From contig NZ_AP026933.1 of NCBI RefSeq assembly GCF_027923845.1, forward strand, positions 806,001 to 870,000: 64,000 nucleotides of DNA, read 5' to 3'. Every line of letters starts with the position of its first letter. The stretch's first letter is position 1. The position numbers were made by a program, and so were the translations under genes. The stretch is from Spiroplasma ixodetis (GTDB taxonomy: Bacteria > Bacillota_I > Bacilli_A > Mycoplasmatales > VBWQ01). Shown here piece after piece: positions 41,705 through 54,208 of the stretch. Below the pieces are notes generated by a model. That model saw only the letters and a program-made list of their open reading frames with translations, did not search any database and had not been told where the DNA came from.

Positions 41705-41706
41705 AA

Positions 41707-42519
41707 ATGGAAACAAATAATTATACTTTAACTAAATTAATTAGAACTGGAATAAGTCCAATTTGTGCAATGATTGGTACAACTGCTTATTATGGTCAAG
41801 TAATTGCAAATCCAGTATTAGGTTCAATTAATAGTTTATTATTTGGTAAAAAATTAGGTTTAGATATATGAAATTTAAATCAAAGACCAAATACTAAAAC
41901 TAAACTAATTAATAGTAGTAAAAAAATATTACTAGGTTTAGGAACAATTGGTTTAGCAAATTATAGTAAATGAACAGAAAATAATATTAATCCTATTATT
42001 CCAACAACACCAACTCCAATAACTACTACAACTACAACAGAAGGTCCTCCATGATTACTATTAAATAAACAAGAAAATCAGTCATTAATGGATTGAGATA
42101 CATATATTAGTTTAAATGTTTATGGTATTTCAAATCTTATTAGTGGATTAACTGAGCTAATACCTAATAAATTTGAAACAATAAGAAAAATTTGTAATAT
42201 GGCTACTGGTGGATGTTTAATATCAAGTGGTGTTACTATGGGTATTAATAATGATTTTAATAATGCTTATGCAGTACCTACCATAATTGCTGGTGCAAGT
42301 GAAATAATCCATAATTTATTACCAATGAAAACAACTAATCATATTGAAGAAATGCAAGAAACATCATTTAATAATGAAACTTCAAGATTAATTAATGATA
42401 CTAGATTTGCCATTAATAGTGAAACAACTAGTCAATATGGTAGTGATAATATGAGCGAAGTACCATTAAACCACGATAATACTTCATTAAATTGAGATTA
42501 TAATCACATGAGTTTATAA
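41707..42519 (+). CDS. Phage multipass membrane protein, intact
   Basis: 270 residues. N-terminal hydrophobic segment (about 14-40), a second near residues 75-90 (ILLGLGTIGLANY), a Pro/Thr linker (IPTTPTPITTTTTT, about 98-112) and a further hydrophobic pair around ICNMATGGCLISSG and IIAGASEIIHNLL; the C-terminal 80 residues are polar. Interrupted by IS1595 in copy 1 and frameshifted in copy 3. A virion-membrane or host-lysis role is possible; not recognised. Confidence 0.75.
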
Positions 42520-42535
42520 AGGAGGTGAATAATTT

Positions 42536-42694
42536 ATGAATAAAGAAAAAATACTTGAATATTATAATAATGAAATTCAGACATATAAAGAGAGAATGGA
42601 ACAATTAAATAAAGAAATTGCCTTATTAGTAAGCATTATAAGTAATTCAAAATCGATGATTGAAAGAATTAATGGTGGTCAATTTGATGAATAA
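42536..42694 (+). CDS. Small phage coiled-coil protein, copy 2
   Basis: 52 residues, counterpart of 14265-14423; start after GGAGGTGA. Confidence 0.7.
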   Translation: MNKEKILEYYNNEIQTYKERMEQLNKEIALLVSIISNSKSMIERINGGQFDE

Positions 42695-42728
42695 TTAAAA
42701 AATAAATAATTGAAAGGAAAATATTGAT

Positions 42729-42917
42729 ATGAAAGAATTTTTAAATGAATTAATAATTATTGGAACAAGTGTTGGAACATTAATTTGCAGAGAAATTATT
42801 GTTTTGTTAAAAAGATTTATCACAACTCCAAAACATGTTAGAGCAAATAACAAAATTATAAAACATCAAAAAAAATTATCAAAATTAAATGAAAAGATTA
42901 ATAAAGAAAATAAATAA
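42729..42917 (+). CDS. Small phage membrane protein MKEFL
   Basis: 62 residues: one membrane helix (LIIIGTSVGTLICREIIVLL) followed by a strongly basic tail (KRFITTPKHVRANNKIIKHQ). Helix plus basic tail is a holin-like layout, but this is only suggestive. Confidence 0.65.
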   Translation: MKEFLNELIIIGTSVGTLICREIIVLLKRFITTPKHVRANNKIIKHQKKLSKLNEKINKENK

Positions 42918-42933
42918 TAAAGTGGTGATGTAA

Positions 42934-43308
42934 ATGTTAGAAAATGAAAATAATGTTCAACAAACAACTGAACCTTTAAATGAAAATAATGCTCAACAAG
43001 AAATAGAAAATAAAGTTAATGAAGCAGAAAATAAATTAAATAAACTTAATCAAGAAATTAAAGAAAAAGAAATAATTAATATATTTAAAAAATATCAAGT
43101 TAAAACTGAATTTTATGATTTTTTAAAATTTAAAACTAATAATTTAGAAAATTCAAAAATTGAAGAAACTATTAAAAAAATGATTAAAGAGCAACCAGTA
43201 TTTAAACAAACAATTAATACAGGTGGTAAACCACAAACAATAATAACAAATCAACCAAATTCAATAAAAAATTCTTTATTGGATTATAAAAATAAAAATA
43301 AATTATAA
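42934..43308 (+). CDS. Scaffolding protein candidate
   Basis: 124 residues, acidic N-terminus then a long coiled coil (IENKVNEAENKLNKLNQEIK, about 30-60) and a basic C-terminus. It lies immediately before the capsid gene, where small coiled-coil scaffolding proteins are found in tailed phages. Function inferred from position and coiled coil. Confidence 0.55.
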   Translation: MLENENNVQQTTEPLNENNAQQEIENKVNEAENKLNKLNQEIKEKEIINIFKKYQVKTEFYDFLKFKTNNLENSKIEETIKKMIKEQPVFKQTINTGGKPQTIITNQPNSIKNSLLDYKNKNKL

Positions 43309-43324
43309 GGAAGGAAAATAAAAA

Positions 43325-43357
43325 ATGGCAGTACCATTCAAACAAAATTTAGATAAT
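43325..43357 (+). pseudogene. Start of the capsid gene, cut by IS256 element
   Basis: Eleven codons (MAVPFKQNLDN) match the start of the capsid gene in copy 3 (MSVPFNQNLDN), then the IS256-type end begins. Confidence 0.8.
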
Positions 43358-44741
43358 AGGAAATGTTTAGTAATCTGTGTAACTTACAAAAATAACTATG
43401 TTTAATTAATTCTAGTAAATATAATTAAATGACTAGAAAGAGTGAGTTACAGATGGCTAAAAAAGATAACTTTAATAATAATGATCCAATATCAAAAGCA
43501 GTAGATTTATTACTAGAAAATACTGAAGATTTAACAACAGTTTTTAAACCTGGCGGTTTATATAAAGAATTAACAAAAAGATTAGTTGAAAAAATGTTGA
43601 ATTCTGAAATGCAAAATTATTTAGGATATGAAAAAAATCAACATAGTACTACTGAAAATGCTCGTAATGGTACAAGTTCAAAAAAATTAATAACTCAACA
43701 AGGTAAAATTGAAATTGATGTACCAAGAGATCGCAATAGTAATTTTACTCCTGTAATAGTTCCTAAAAGGCAAAGAAGATTTGATGGTTTTGATCAACAA
43801 GTTCTTTCCTTGTATGCAAAAGGAATGACATTATCTGACATTAGAATGCAGTTGCAAGAGTTATATCATGGTGCTGATATTAGTGAAAGTGTTATTAGTC
43901 AAATTACTGATGATGTTATTGATGATGTTAAAGCATGACAAAATCGACCATTAGAAAGTATTTATCCTATTGTTTATTTTGATTGTATAGTAGTTAAAGT
44001 ACGACAAGATAAACGGATTATTAACAAATCAGTTTATATAGCATTAGGAGTTGATTTAGAAGGCAAAAAAGATGTTTTAGGATTATGAATTAGTGAAAAT
44101 GAAGGTTCTAAGTTTTGATTATCTAATTTCACAGAAATGAAAAATCGTGGCTTAAATGATATTCTTATTGCTTGTAGTGATAATTTAACAGGCATGTCAG
44201 AAGCAATACAATCAGTTTATCCTAAAACAGAACATCAATTATGCATTGTTCATCAAATTAGAAATAGTTTAAAATATGTTTCATACAAACATCGAAAAGG
44301 TCTAGTTGCAGATTTAAAACCAATTTATAGTGCATGTAGTGAAGAACAAGCAATGCAAGCTTTAGAATCGTTTGAAAGTAAATGAAATAAACAATATCCT
44401 CAAATTACTAAATCTTGATATAAAAATTGAGATAATTTAATGGTTTTTATTAGTTATCCAGTAGAAATCAAAAGAGTGATTTATACTACAAATGCTATTG
44501 AATCTGTTAATAGTCAATTACGAAAAATCATCAGAAATAAAAAAGTTTTTCCTAATGATATGGCAGTTTTCAAAATATTTTACTTGGCAATTGAAAATAT
44601 AACAAAAAAATGAACATTGCCTATTCAAAATTGAAATACAGCAATTGCTCATTTTATGATAAAATTTGAAGACAGAATTAATCTAAATTAGTAACTTTGT
44701 AAAACAAAGATACACAGATTATTAAAAAGCCTCTAAATAAT
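43358..44741 (+). mobile_element. IS256-type element, copy 2 (complete)
   Basis: Terminal inverted repeats share TAATCTGTGTA and ACAAA (left GGAAATGTTTAGTAATCTG, right end inverse GGCTTTTTAATAATCTG). No matching target duplication was found at the flanks. It joins capsid-gene sequence of prophage copy 2 on the left to tail-region sequence of copy 3 on the right, so the junctions probably arose by recombination. Confidence 0.88.
43429..44691 (+). CDS. IS256-family (mutator) transposase, intact
   Basis: 420 residues from the first ATG (an ATG at 43453 is an alternative start). DDE motifs: VYFDCIVVKVRQD (first Asp), LIACSDNLTGM (second Asp), TTNAIESVNSQLRKI (Glu), with HQLCIVHQIRNSLKYV between. 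UGA is read as Trp. Confidence 0.93.
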
Positions 44742-44953
44742 CTAAATTTCTAAATTTATATAAGAAATATTTTCGTTATACTTATCAAATAAACTAATAT
44801 TAGTTAAATTTATTTCTTGTTTATTAGTTATTAAAATTAAATCATAATTTCCAGAACCAAATATCCCACTAATTTCAATTCGATTTAAATTATTAATCGG
44901 ATTTTCAATTTGTAATTCAAATTCAGTATTATTATCAATTTGTAATATTTCTT

Positions 44954-45894
44954 GGCTTTTCTCCCTTTATGTACTATTTTTAAATCTTATCACATAAATG
45001 CTGAGAAAAGCCTATCTACGAACTTCTCCCAACATTTTTAAATAAAACATAGCATTACAGTTTCAAAACTAGGTATCTTGTTGAATTTATATGCAGCTTC
45101 TTTAGCATATAAATGAACATGATGTTTTGCAACTTTGATATGTGTTTTAAATGTTCTTCTTATATGTTTTCAAACTGATTCAATTTGGTTGGTATTTACA
45201 CCAATTTTTGAAACATAGCCATCTTGATGGTTAACTGTTTCATGCTTAGTGAAAACTGATTTAAAATCGCAATATCCTTTTCAAGAATCAGTATATACAA
45301 GACATTTTGAAGAAATGTGGTTTTTTGCAAACTGCAAAAGATTTTTACTCTTTGCGTTTTTCAATACTTTCACAATTAAATTATTGGTTGTTTTTTGATA
45401 AATGCCAACAATCAAGGTTTTATTCACCAAGGATCTTCCTTGTTTTTTAAAACCCATATGTGAAAGATACATTTCATCAATTTGCACTGTACCTTCAACA
45501 ATAAATTGAGGTTTTTGTTTTGCAATACGTGTTCTGATTTTATGAGTCATTCTTCAAGCAGTTTTCAAAGTCACTCCCAATTCTTTTGCAATATCTGTTG
45601 ATGGAATTCCATGTTTGGTGTTTATTCATCTAAAAATGAGATAAAACCAAGATATTAAAGGTGTTTGTGACTTTGAAAATATAGTGCCCGTGAGAATACT
45701 GAATGTTTGATGACATTTCAAACATCTCATTCTTCTTAAATTAGAAGTATTCAAATTAAAACTAGAACACCTACTACATTTGATTTGTTTCAAACTTGCT
45801 ATATATGCAAGACATTGTTTTTCAGTTTGAAAAGTATTATTGAACTCATTCAATTTCATTGTTTCCTCCACAAGTACATGTGGGGAGAAGTCCG
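44954..45894 (-). mobile_element. IS1595-type element, copy 10 (complete, mosaic)
   Basis: 941 bp, flanked by TATTTCTT (44946-44953 and 45895-45902). The transposase N-terminal half is subtype B, the C-terminal half is the majority subtype. The outer CGGAC end is majority, while the inner repeat (CGAACTTCTCCCAACA) is subtype B with a further change. Confidence 0.95.
45038..45859 (-). CDS. IS1595-family transposase, chimeric but intact
   Basis: 273-residue open frame. Residues 1 to about 78 match the 7198/40471 copies (NTFQTEKQ, SKSQTPLISW); from MTHKIRTRIAKQ on it matches the 12744/27293 copies. All catalytic residues are kept. Confidence 0.92.
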
Positions 45895-47522
45895 TATTTC
45901 TTTATAAAATTCCAATTTAGAAAATAATTGTGATTTATTTGAACCATATAAATTTAAAGCATTTTCAATTTTATTTTTTTCGATAATTGTTCTTGTAAAA
46001 TACTTACCATATTCGCCATTACCAAGTGTTCAATCTGCAGGAATTAATGAAGGAATATTATTACTTTCTAATTCATTAGTTATGGATAGTCAGTTAAATT
46101 GATTATCATCTAGTTTAAATAATTGATTTTGACTAATATCATTATTTTTTAGTTTAATATTATTCATATCTATAAAATCAAAATAATCAGATTTTAATAT
46201 TACTTTTACATCTTTAAATTCTCAAATATCATCATTATTTGTATGAATGGGATTTGATTTTAATTCAAAGTAATAAGGTAATAAAATCTTATTATCATCA
46301 TTTAAACCTTTATTAATGGACATACTAGAATAAATATTGTTAGATAACATAATAACTAATTTTTTAAGTATTTGTACTTTTGGTAAATTAACATAATTTG
46401 GATAATCTAATTTTCACTGTTTAAATAAATTAGTAACAACTTCTTCCGGTTTTTGTCCCTCAAATTTTTGCCTTAATTCTCCAATTGGTTGTAATTTATC
46501 ACTTTTTGGATTAAATCCGTCAAAATTCCTATTATAATTATATGTATAAGTTAACATATCTAATAATACTTTTTGTAAACTATCAATTGGTGGTTTATCA
46601 TTTACTTCAATTTCAATTGAATTAAAGTTCTGTGATAACTCAATAGCAATATATTTACTAGGATATGGTGGGGTTGGTTCTCTATGACTATATAATATAT
46701 ATTGTTCATTCTTTTTCATTTCAAAATCATCTAATTTTTTAGGTACTGGTGCTGGTCCATCATATTTACCAATTTTTGCATATGTTATTTTTGCATTATT
46801 AATAATTTCTTTTCTTGTTTCAGTTCCTCCACCAATAGCAATTAAATCTAAAACTGATTTTTCTTGTCCTATGAATTGTTTTGCTAAATTTCAAGGTAAT
46901 ATTTGCTCACTAAATCATTGTTGTAAAATTCTAACTTTTGGTTGAGTTTCAATAGGCATTGATAACAGCGGAAATGCTATCTTATTTTTAACAAATAACT
47001 TTGGGTATACTTCCATATTGTCAACTTCACCAAGTACCTTTATATTGCCAAAAATCATGCTTCTAGGGGCTTTAATTTTTAAACCAGTAACTTTTGTATC
47101 TTTATCTAATGGTTTTTGTAATTTAATAATGATTGGATAACCATCTCTTGTTTTAAAATCTTTAATTTTAATAATAGTTATACTTTTAGTACTTCTTGTT
47201 TTTGGATTTTGATAAGGTTGTGAATAATTATTAATTATATATAAATTATCAATATTATTTTCAGTTAAAGGTTCATTTATACTAACTGCATATAACTTAA
47301 ATTGATTTAATAAATTTATTTCTTGAAATATTAAATTTTTAATATCAGTCATACTATATTCAATAGTATTATCATTAATATTAGTACTTGCTCTTTGATT
47401 TAATTGCATAGTAAAGTCTGATGTTTCAACAGCAGTAGTTTTTAATACTTTATCAATATCAATAAAACCTATTTTAATAGTATTTGCTGAAAATCTTAAA
47501 CTATTATTTTCATTATTTTTAA

Positions 47523-48461
47523 CGGACTTCTCCCCACATGTACTTGTGGAGGGAATAATGAAACTGAATGAATTCAACAATGCTTTTCAAACTGAACAGC
47601 AATGTCTTGCATATATAGCAAATTTGAAAGAAAACAAATGTATTAGGTGTTTTAGTTTTAATTTGAATACTTCTGATTTAAAAAGAATGAGATGTTTAAA
47701 ATGTAATCAAACATTTAGCATTCTCACAGGCACCATATTTTCAAGGTCACAAACATCTTTAACATCTTGGTTTTATCTTATCTTTAGATGAATAAACACC
47801 AAACATGGAATTCCATCAACAGATATTGCAAAAGAATTGGGAGTGACTTTGAAAACTGCTTGAAGAATGACTCATAAAATCAGAACACGTATTGCAAAAC
47901 AAAAACCTCAATTTATTGTTGAAGGTACAGTGCAAATTGATGAAATGTATCTTTCACATATGGGTTTTAAAAAACAAGGAAGATCCTTGGTGAATAAAAC
48001 CTTGATTGTTGGCATTTATCAAAAAACAACCAATAATTTAATTGTGAAAGTATTGAAAAACGCAAAGAGTAAAAATCTTTTGCAGTTTGCAAAAAACCAC
48101 ATTTCTTCAAAATGTCTTGTATATACTGATTCTTGAAAAGGATATTGCGATTTTAAATCAGTTTTCACTAAGCATGAAACAGTTAACCATCAAGATCGCT
48201 ATGTTTCAAAAATTGGTGTAAATACCAACCAAATTGAATCAGTTTGAAAACATATAAGAAGAACATTTAAAACACATATCAAAGTTGCAAAACATCATGT
48301 TCATTTATATGCTAAAGAAGCTGCATATAAATTCAACAAGATACCTAGTTTTGAAACTGTAATGCTATGTTTGATTTAAAAATGTGGGGAGAAGTCCGTA
48401 GATAGGCTTTTCTCAGCATTTATGTGATAAAATTAAAATAGTACATAAAGGGAGAAAAGCC
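47523..48461 (+). mobile_element. IS1595-type element, copy 11 (complete)
   Basis: 939 bp, flanked by ATTTTTAA (47515-47522 and 48462-48469), inserted in the large tail-region gene. Confidence 0.95.
47558..48379 (+). CDS. IS1595-family transposase, intact
   Basis: 273 residues, majority subtype; one visible substitution (HQDRYV for HQDGYV) near the C-terminal third. Confidence 0.92.
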
Positions 48462-48624
48462 ATTTTTAAATAAACGTTCAATTTCATAAATATAAATTGT
48501 TCTTTTTTTAAATTCATCGTATGCTCTATTAATATCTGGGTCACTAGTAGCACGCATCATATTAGTAAAGTCATAAGGAATATTATCAATTAAATAATCA
48601 TTTTCTAATTCTGCTTGATTAAGT

Positions 48625-49872
48625 TTAGTTTGTTTCTGTTTCTGTGGAAACTTCGTTTGTGGTTTGTTGTTGTTTTCCATTGTTTTCTCCTATTAATTGG
48701 TTATTTTTGGGATTAAATAATTTTAATTTAACAGTTAAATTATTAATTTCTTGTTCATCATTAATATTAAATGTTTTACTAGTTAATAAATCTTTATCAA
48801 TACGTACTAATATTTGAATAAATTTAAGAATATCAATATTAAATTGTCATAATTTTTGTTCAATATAATTAATAGTTGAAATATTTACTGCTGTACTTTC
48901 GGGAACTGATTGTTGTGCAGATTTCTTTTGACTTGGTATATGAATACCACAACGTTTAAATATTTCATTAACATTTCAATCGTATATATCAGTTAAATTT
49001 TTACCTTTAAAATTGCTATTTGTCATATTGATATTTTCATTTTGTTCATTATTATCTCCGCCACTTTTAAATATGTAGTTTTTAGTAACCAAAGTTCTTA
49101 CTGCTTCTTCTAATGCTGATTGAACATTACCATAAGTTTGACTAAATATAAATTTAGGTGAATTTAAAATGGTATCTAAAACAATTTGTTCATAAATAAC
49201 ATCTAATGCTTTAATTTTATCCATTACTTTATCACAATCTGCTAATTCATTTGCTTTATTTCGCATAATTGCTATTGGTATATAGTTAATATTTAGTATT
49301 TGTTCTTGTGCTAAATTAGGATTATTAATGTATGATTTAAAATCTAATGGAAATTGTTTTTTATTATCACTAATACTATAAATTGCACGGTTAATTGTTA
49401 CTTGTTCATTATTTAGTGTATAAACTTCAAATAATCTTACAGTTTGTGCATTTTGTTGATAACTATCATAAAAAATAGTACATTGAATTAATTTACCAGT
49501 AATGTCATAAACTCTTTGTTGTATATCTACTACTTGAAAATATAAGTCATCATTAGCAATATAAATTAAATAAGCACTAATTCCTAATTTACTTAATTTA
49601 AAAATTGAATTTCAATTTTTTCTGTAAAATTCTTGTTGAATTAAATATTGTTTAATAGTTTCATTATTAATATCTAATGGAGCATTATATAAATTAGCAT
49701 TATTTTCTGCTACAAAATCAGTAAAATAAGTTTCATGGTTAAAATCATTAAAACCAAAATAATTTAAAATTGAAGCATGAGTACTTTTATTTTTATTAGT
49801 TAAAAATTTTACTTTTTCATTTTGATTATCACTAATATTACTTTTTTCTTTTCTTTTAAATAGACTTAACAT
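48625..49872 (-). CDS. Portal (head-tail connector) protein candidate
   Basis: 415 residues. The start is the ATG at 49872, eight bases after AAAGGTGG; an upstream GTG overlaps that site. The pattern fits phage portals: a central mixed region with NYIPIAIMRNKANELADCD, followed by long helices (VMDKIKALDVIYEQIVLDTI) and TAVNISTINYIEQKLWQFN near the end. Polar Asn/Gln-rich tail. No diagnostic motif exists, so this is by pattern and position. Confidence 0.6.
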
Positions 49873-49890
49873 AATATTCACCACCTTTTT

Positions 49891-50013
49891 TTAAAATATT
49901 TGATTAATTTTTAATATGATTTTTACAATAATAAATATAATTAAACCCGCTGTTGCTGATGATAGAATTACTCCAATTAAACCTAAAATAATTTTTATAA
50001 TTTTAAAAAACAT
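49891..50013 (-). CDS. Tiny phage membrane protein
   Basis: 40 residues that are almost entirely one hydrophobic segment (IIKIILGLIGVILSSATAGLIIFIIVKIIL) between the fibre and portal genes. Holin-like in size; unproven. Confidence 0.5.
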   Translation of the reverse strand: MFFKIIKIILGLIGVILSSATAGLIIFIIVKIILKINQIF

Positions 50014-50017
50014 AATA

Positions 50018-52494
50018 TTATTCCTGTAATTCTTCTAATTTTCATGTATTTCCTTTATCATTACCTTTTAAAGAATAAATAGTAATAAATTTTGCATGAT
50101 TAACTGATAAAACTAATACATTACTATTATTGTTAAAGACTTCTATTTCTACACCTGCTATTTTATTATCAGTTATAATAAATTCTTGAATTGCAAAAAC
50201 TGGATTATATATATTTCAAGAATAATAAACTCTGTATCGTTTATTAACTATAAAATTATAAGTAATTTGTCAATTATCTCATTGATTTTTTTCTTTTGTT
50301 CCTACTTCTTTTCAATTATCTTTACTTGGACTTGGTGTTGGATTATTTTTTAATTCAATATCTCAAATATTTTCTTCTATTTCATTAGTTTCTAAACTTC
50401 TTGAATTAATTTTTAATTTTGGTGTAATATCTACTTTAATAGTATTTTGTAATTCTTCTAATGAAAATATATTTCCATATTCTTTATTTCCACCATTTAT
50501 AATTAACTTTCAATTATTACCTTTTACTACAATTAAATATAAATTTGCTTCAACTCCTTCAATTTCACCTTTTGTAAGAAAAATTTTATCACCAGAATTA
50601 CCACCTAAATAATTACCAGTTTTAAATTCTACTTTTATTTTTGTATTTACTTGATTAAATGGTGGTTTTTCTCATGTTATAAATACTCTATAATATTTAT
50701 TAAAACTAAGAGCAAAATCTTCTCATGTACGATTATCAAGACTTTTACCTATTATTTTTCAATTTTCTTTATCTTGTTTTTTATTAATATTTGATTTATT
50801 TTCATTAATAGCACCAGCAATAGTTTTATTAGTAGTTTCTAAATTAGGAATTTCTTGACCAATAGCATTCATAGAAAAAGCAATTCGAAATAATGCTTTT
50901 GTATCTTCTAATTTTTTATTTACTTCTTCTTTTTTATAATAATTATCTAAATTAGGTATTTTATCATCAACATATTTTTATTTGGTATTTTATTATCATT
51001 ATTCATATTTGGTTCTTGTGCATAAATTAATCCATTAACACTTACTTCACTTAAAACATTATTAATTAAATAAGTACTTTTATCTTTATCTTCCTTATTA
51101 TTAAATATTCTATTTTCATCAACTGAACCACCACCACTTGCACTAATTTTATTATTTTCATCAATAGTTATATTAGTACCAGCAATTAATTTATTTTGTT
51201 TTTTATCTAATAAATTATTAGTTTCTATTTTTGTATAATAATCACGTTCAATACTATCTTCTGCTATAAATTCAGTTGGTTTTCCCTTTCCTATATATTG
51301 ATATAATTTAACAGAACTCGCTTGGTAATTAATATCATTGGAAACCACAGTAATATCATTTCCATTTTTAGTGAATAATAATTGTACTTTAACATTATCT
51401 TTTATAATTAACTCATCTAACTTAATACTGGTTTGTGTTGTTCTATTAATATCACCACCTAAATTAAATATAGTTTTTTTATCACTATATATATAATTAT
51501 CAGTAGGAGTACTAGGGGGTTGGTAAATATAACCTCATATTGCTAAATACGTTTTACCAAATTCACTACTAGGAATAAAAGAAGACATTTTTTTTCATAA
51601 TGGACTAGTTTCAATATTAAATCAGTTATTTTTAACATCATTAATATTTTCGTTTGCTTTAATTAATTCACTATTTAATTTGGTAATTTCATTTTCATTA
51701 GCAGTAATTCTTTTTTGTTGTTTAGCAGAAAAATCACAAGTTGGTGCATGAGTAAAATCACCAATTTGTGGATTATTTTGTAATGCTTCGGGTGGTAATG
51801 TACCAATTTCATCAGGTCAATCTAAAATCATTGTTTCAGTTTCTTTATCATAATCAGTTGCAACATAACCTTTATTAATAAATTTACTAACAGGACCTCT
51901 ATATATTTCATTTTCATTATCATCAACTAAATCATCATATAATTTAATTTGTTTTGATAATGTAAATTCTTTTTGTTCTTTAATTAATTCATCAACTTGA
52001 TTTCTAGTATAAAATGCTTGTAAGTCAATTTTTTCAATATCTATTTCATCTTGATTATAACTTAAAAATAATTGTTTTAATTCTGTTAATCTTGCTCATA
52101 TTTTCATTCTAGTTGGTGCTAAATCTCAAACATTAATTGTTGGAATACTATTTGCACTAAATTGACTACCATTATTAAATTGAATAGTAGCATCAACATT
52201 AAATTCAATTGGTGTACGATTAAATACTCAATGTTCAACCATAACATAAACCATATCTCTTAATGTTTCTTTAATTAATTCATCTTTAAAACTATCAAAA
52301 GGAAATTTAGATAAAATAAAATCAAGATAGGCATTAATATCATTTTGAGCGCGAATAGCAAAAGTTATAAATCAATCATTAACATTAGGTCATGTCTGTA
52401 TATATTGCTGTGGCGTTTCTGTAATTTTTCCAGTTAATGGATATCAGTTATTATAATTTTCAAGACTGACATCAGTTCAAAGTTTATTAATCAT
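50018..52494 (-). pseudogene. Long fibre/collar protein, one frameshift
   Basis: About 825 residues if a one-base shift in an A-run near 50985 is corrected. The N-terminal ~140 residues (MINKLWTDVSLENYNNWYP...) are globular and may attach to the virion. The middle has YYTKIETNNLLDKKQNKLIA and GTNITIDENNKISA, typical of tail-fibre shafts. Two similar C-terminal repeats follow (WKIIGKSLDNRTWEDFALSF and WKEVGTKEKNQWDNWQITY, each ending in YRVxxxW). Probable receptor-binding protein. The shift may be a sequencing artefact or a real break. Confidence 0.65.
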
Positions 52495-52507
52495 ATTTTA
52501 TCATTCC

Positions 52508-54193
52508 TTAAAAATGCTTTTTATAATGTTTAGTTTTTGTTTTAGTTTTTCTATGTGATATATGAATAATTTCTTTTTGTAATTTTTTCTTACCTTTTTC
52601 TGCAACTTGACTATATGCAAATTTTTCTAAATGATGTAATAATCCAGTACCAAATAAAGTATTAACACTAAATTTTAAACCAACATTTTTAAATGATTTG
52701 TTAATATTTTCAATAGGATTATTAATAACATTTACTACTTTATGATAAGTTCTAATAGTTCTAAATATTTCTCTATATACTTTAAAACTATCTCTAATTA
52801 CTTGTTGCACCACTGGTGGAGCAAATGCTATTGCTTTTAATCATTTATTTTGATTAACTCCATAACCAATGTATCAACCACTATATCAACGATATCAATG
52901 GAATGGATGTATTTGAGTAACAAAAGTTTTTGCTTTAAGAATACTATCAACAACTGTAATTGGTTTATATTTAGGATTGCGATGATAAATAGTAATTGCA
53001 CATTTATCTAATGACAAAGGTTGAATTTTACAACCCATAAATACTGGTGAATTTAATGGAATTAATTGTGCGTGTTTAATTGCTCTTTTTTCTGCACTAG
53101 TAAATAAATCAGTTGCTTTTTCTTTTAATTTCTGAATTTTTTCAAATACTTGTTTTTCTAACTTTTCAAATTTTTCTTGTAATTTATATATACTTTCTCG
53201 TATTTTTTCAAAATATGGTGTATCTTTTCAAAATTTATTTAAACCTTTTTTTAAATAAAATCTAATATCAAAATATTTAAAAGTTTGATTTGCTTTTAAA
53301 ACAAGTTGATGAATAACATTATTTTTAAAATTAAATTTAATAGCATTAGCACGAATTTTTTGTAAATCTAAAATTAAAGTTTTTCCATATCTATTTTCTG
53401 TATGTATTGTATGAACTAAATTTAATCAATCATGTTGATTCATTTTTAATACTTCTTTTAAATCAGTATTAATTTTTTTTAAAAAGTTATTTGCTTTTTC
53501 AATATCTTTAATTTTAAATTTAGGAGTTAATTGTGGACTTAATTTTATTAATGTATTTTGTAATAATAAGTGTTCCATTAATTTTTCTGTTTCTAGTTTT
53601 TGAAAATTATTCTTATATTGTCTTTCAGCAACATATCCTAAATCTCGTAATACTGTTTCACGATTAGGAGTAAAACTATACTTCATTAAATAACGTTTAT
53701 TACCAATAATTTTATCTGTTAAAATTTCTTTTCCACTTACTTGCCTTATAATTTCTTGTAAGTTTTTTGCTTCTTTAATTCCAACTTGTTCTAATGTTTT
53801 AGTTTTTTGTGCTAACTTAATAAATTTAGTTGTACGATAACCACGACTAATTTTATTAAGTCCAGCAAATGCTGGTAATATATTAAAAAAAGTATTTAAT
53901 GGTGTTACATTTCCTTTTAAATAATCATAAACTTGATTAATAGTAAAATCAGTTAAAAATTCTACACCAACAGCACTAATACTAGCAATTAAATCACTTG
54001 CACCTAATCCAAGGGCTACACTTTCACTTAATCCACCAGTAAAAGGAGCAAGTGCTACTGCTATAACTTGTACACCAATCATTTCTAAAATTTCTCATCA
54101 AAAACTTTTATTTTCTTGTTGTTTACTTATTCTAGTATGTTTTGGTTTATTTATGTTTAAAAGTATTGCTGTACTAGTTGTACCAATTGGCAT
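52508..54193 (-). CDS. Large virion protein, unknown
   Basis: 561 residues directly after the capsid gene. The start is the second of two overlapping ATGs (the first is out of frame). A hydrophobic glycine-rich stretch near residues 40-90 (VIAVALAPFTGGLSESVALG, LIASISAVGVEFL) is followed by long helical, Lys-rich parts and a very basic C-terminus (HISHRKTKTKTKHYKKHF). A membrane-active internal virion protein that reaches the DNA would fit, but this is inference. Confidence 0.65.
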
Positions 54194-54208
54194 GGCATTT
54201 AATTTCCT

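Larger units (their letters stand above)
38030..43357 (+). mobile_element. Prophage copy 2 (left half, ends in capsid gene at an IS256 copy)
   Basis: Starts at GGGAGCGT...GAAGATGTCG, fused to the end of a host membrane protein gene. Carries the full non-coding left end, the early genes, the small membrane protein genes, the scaffold candidate and the first ~11 codons of the capsid gene. There it meets the IS256-type element. One IS1595 copy interrupts a small membrane protein gene. Confidence 0.88.
44747..48680 (-). pseudogene. Large phage tail-region protein, interrupted by two IS1595 copies
   Basis: Start at 48680, overlapping the portal gene end by 56 bases. Segments 48680-48462, 47514-45895 and 44945-44747 join in frame after removal of the IS copies and duplications, giving about 680 residues. 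No membrane segment. The middle has repeated strand-like patterns (TRSTKSITIIKIKDFKTRDG, GLKIKAPRSMIFGNIKVLG). Position after the portal suggests a tail or neck protein. Not recognised. Confidence 0.65.
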
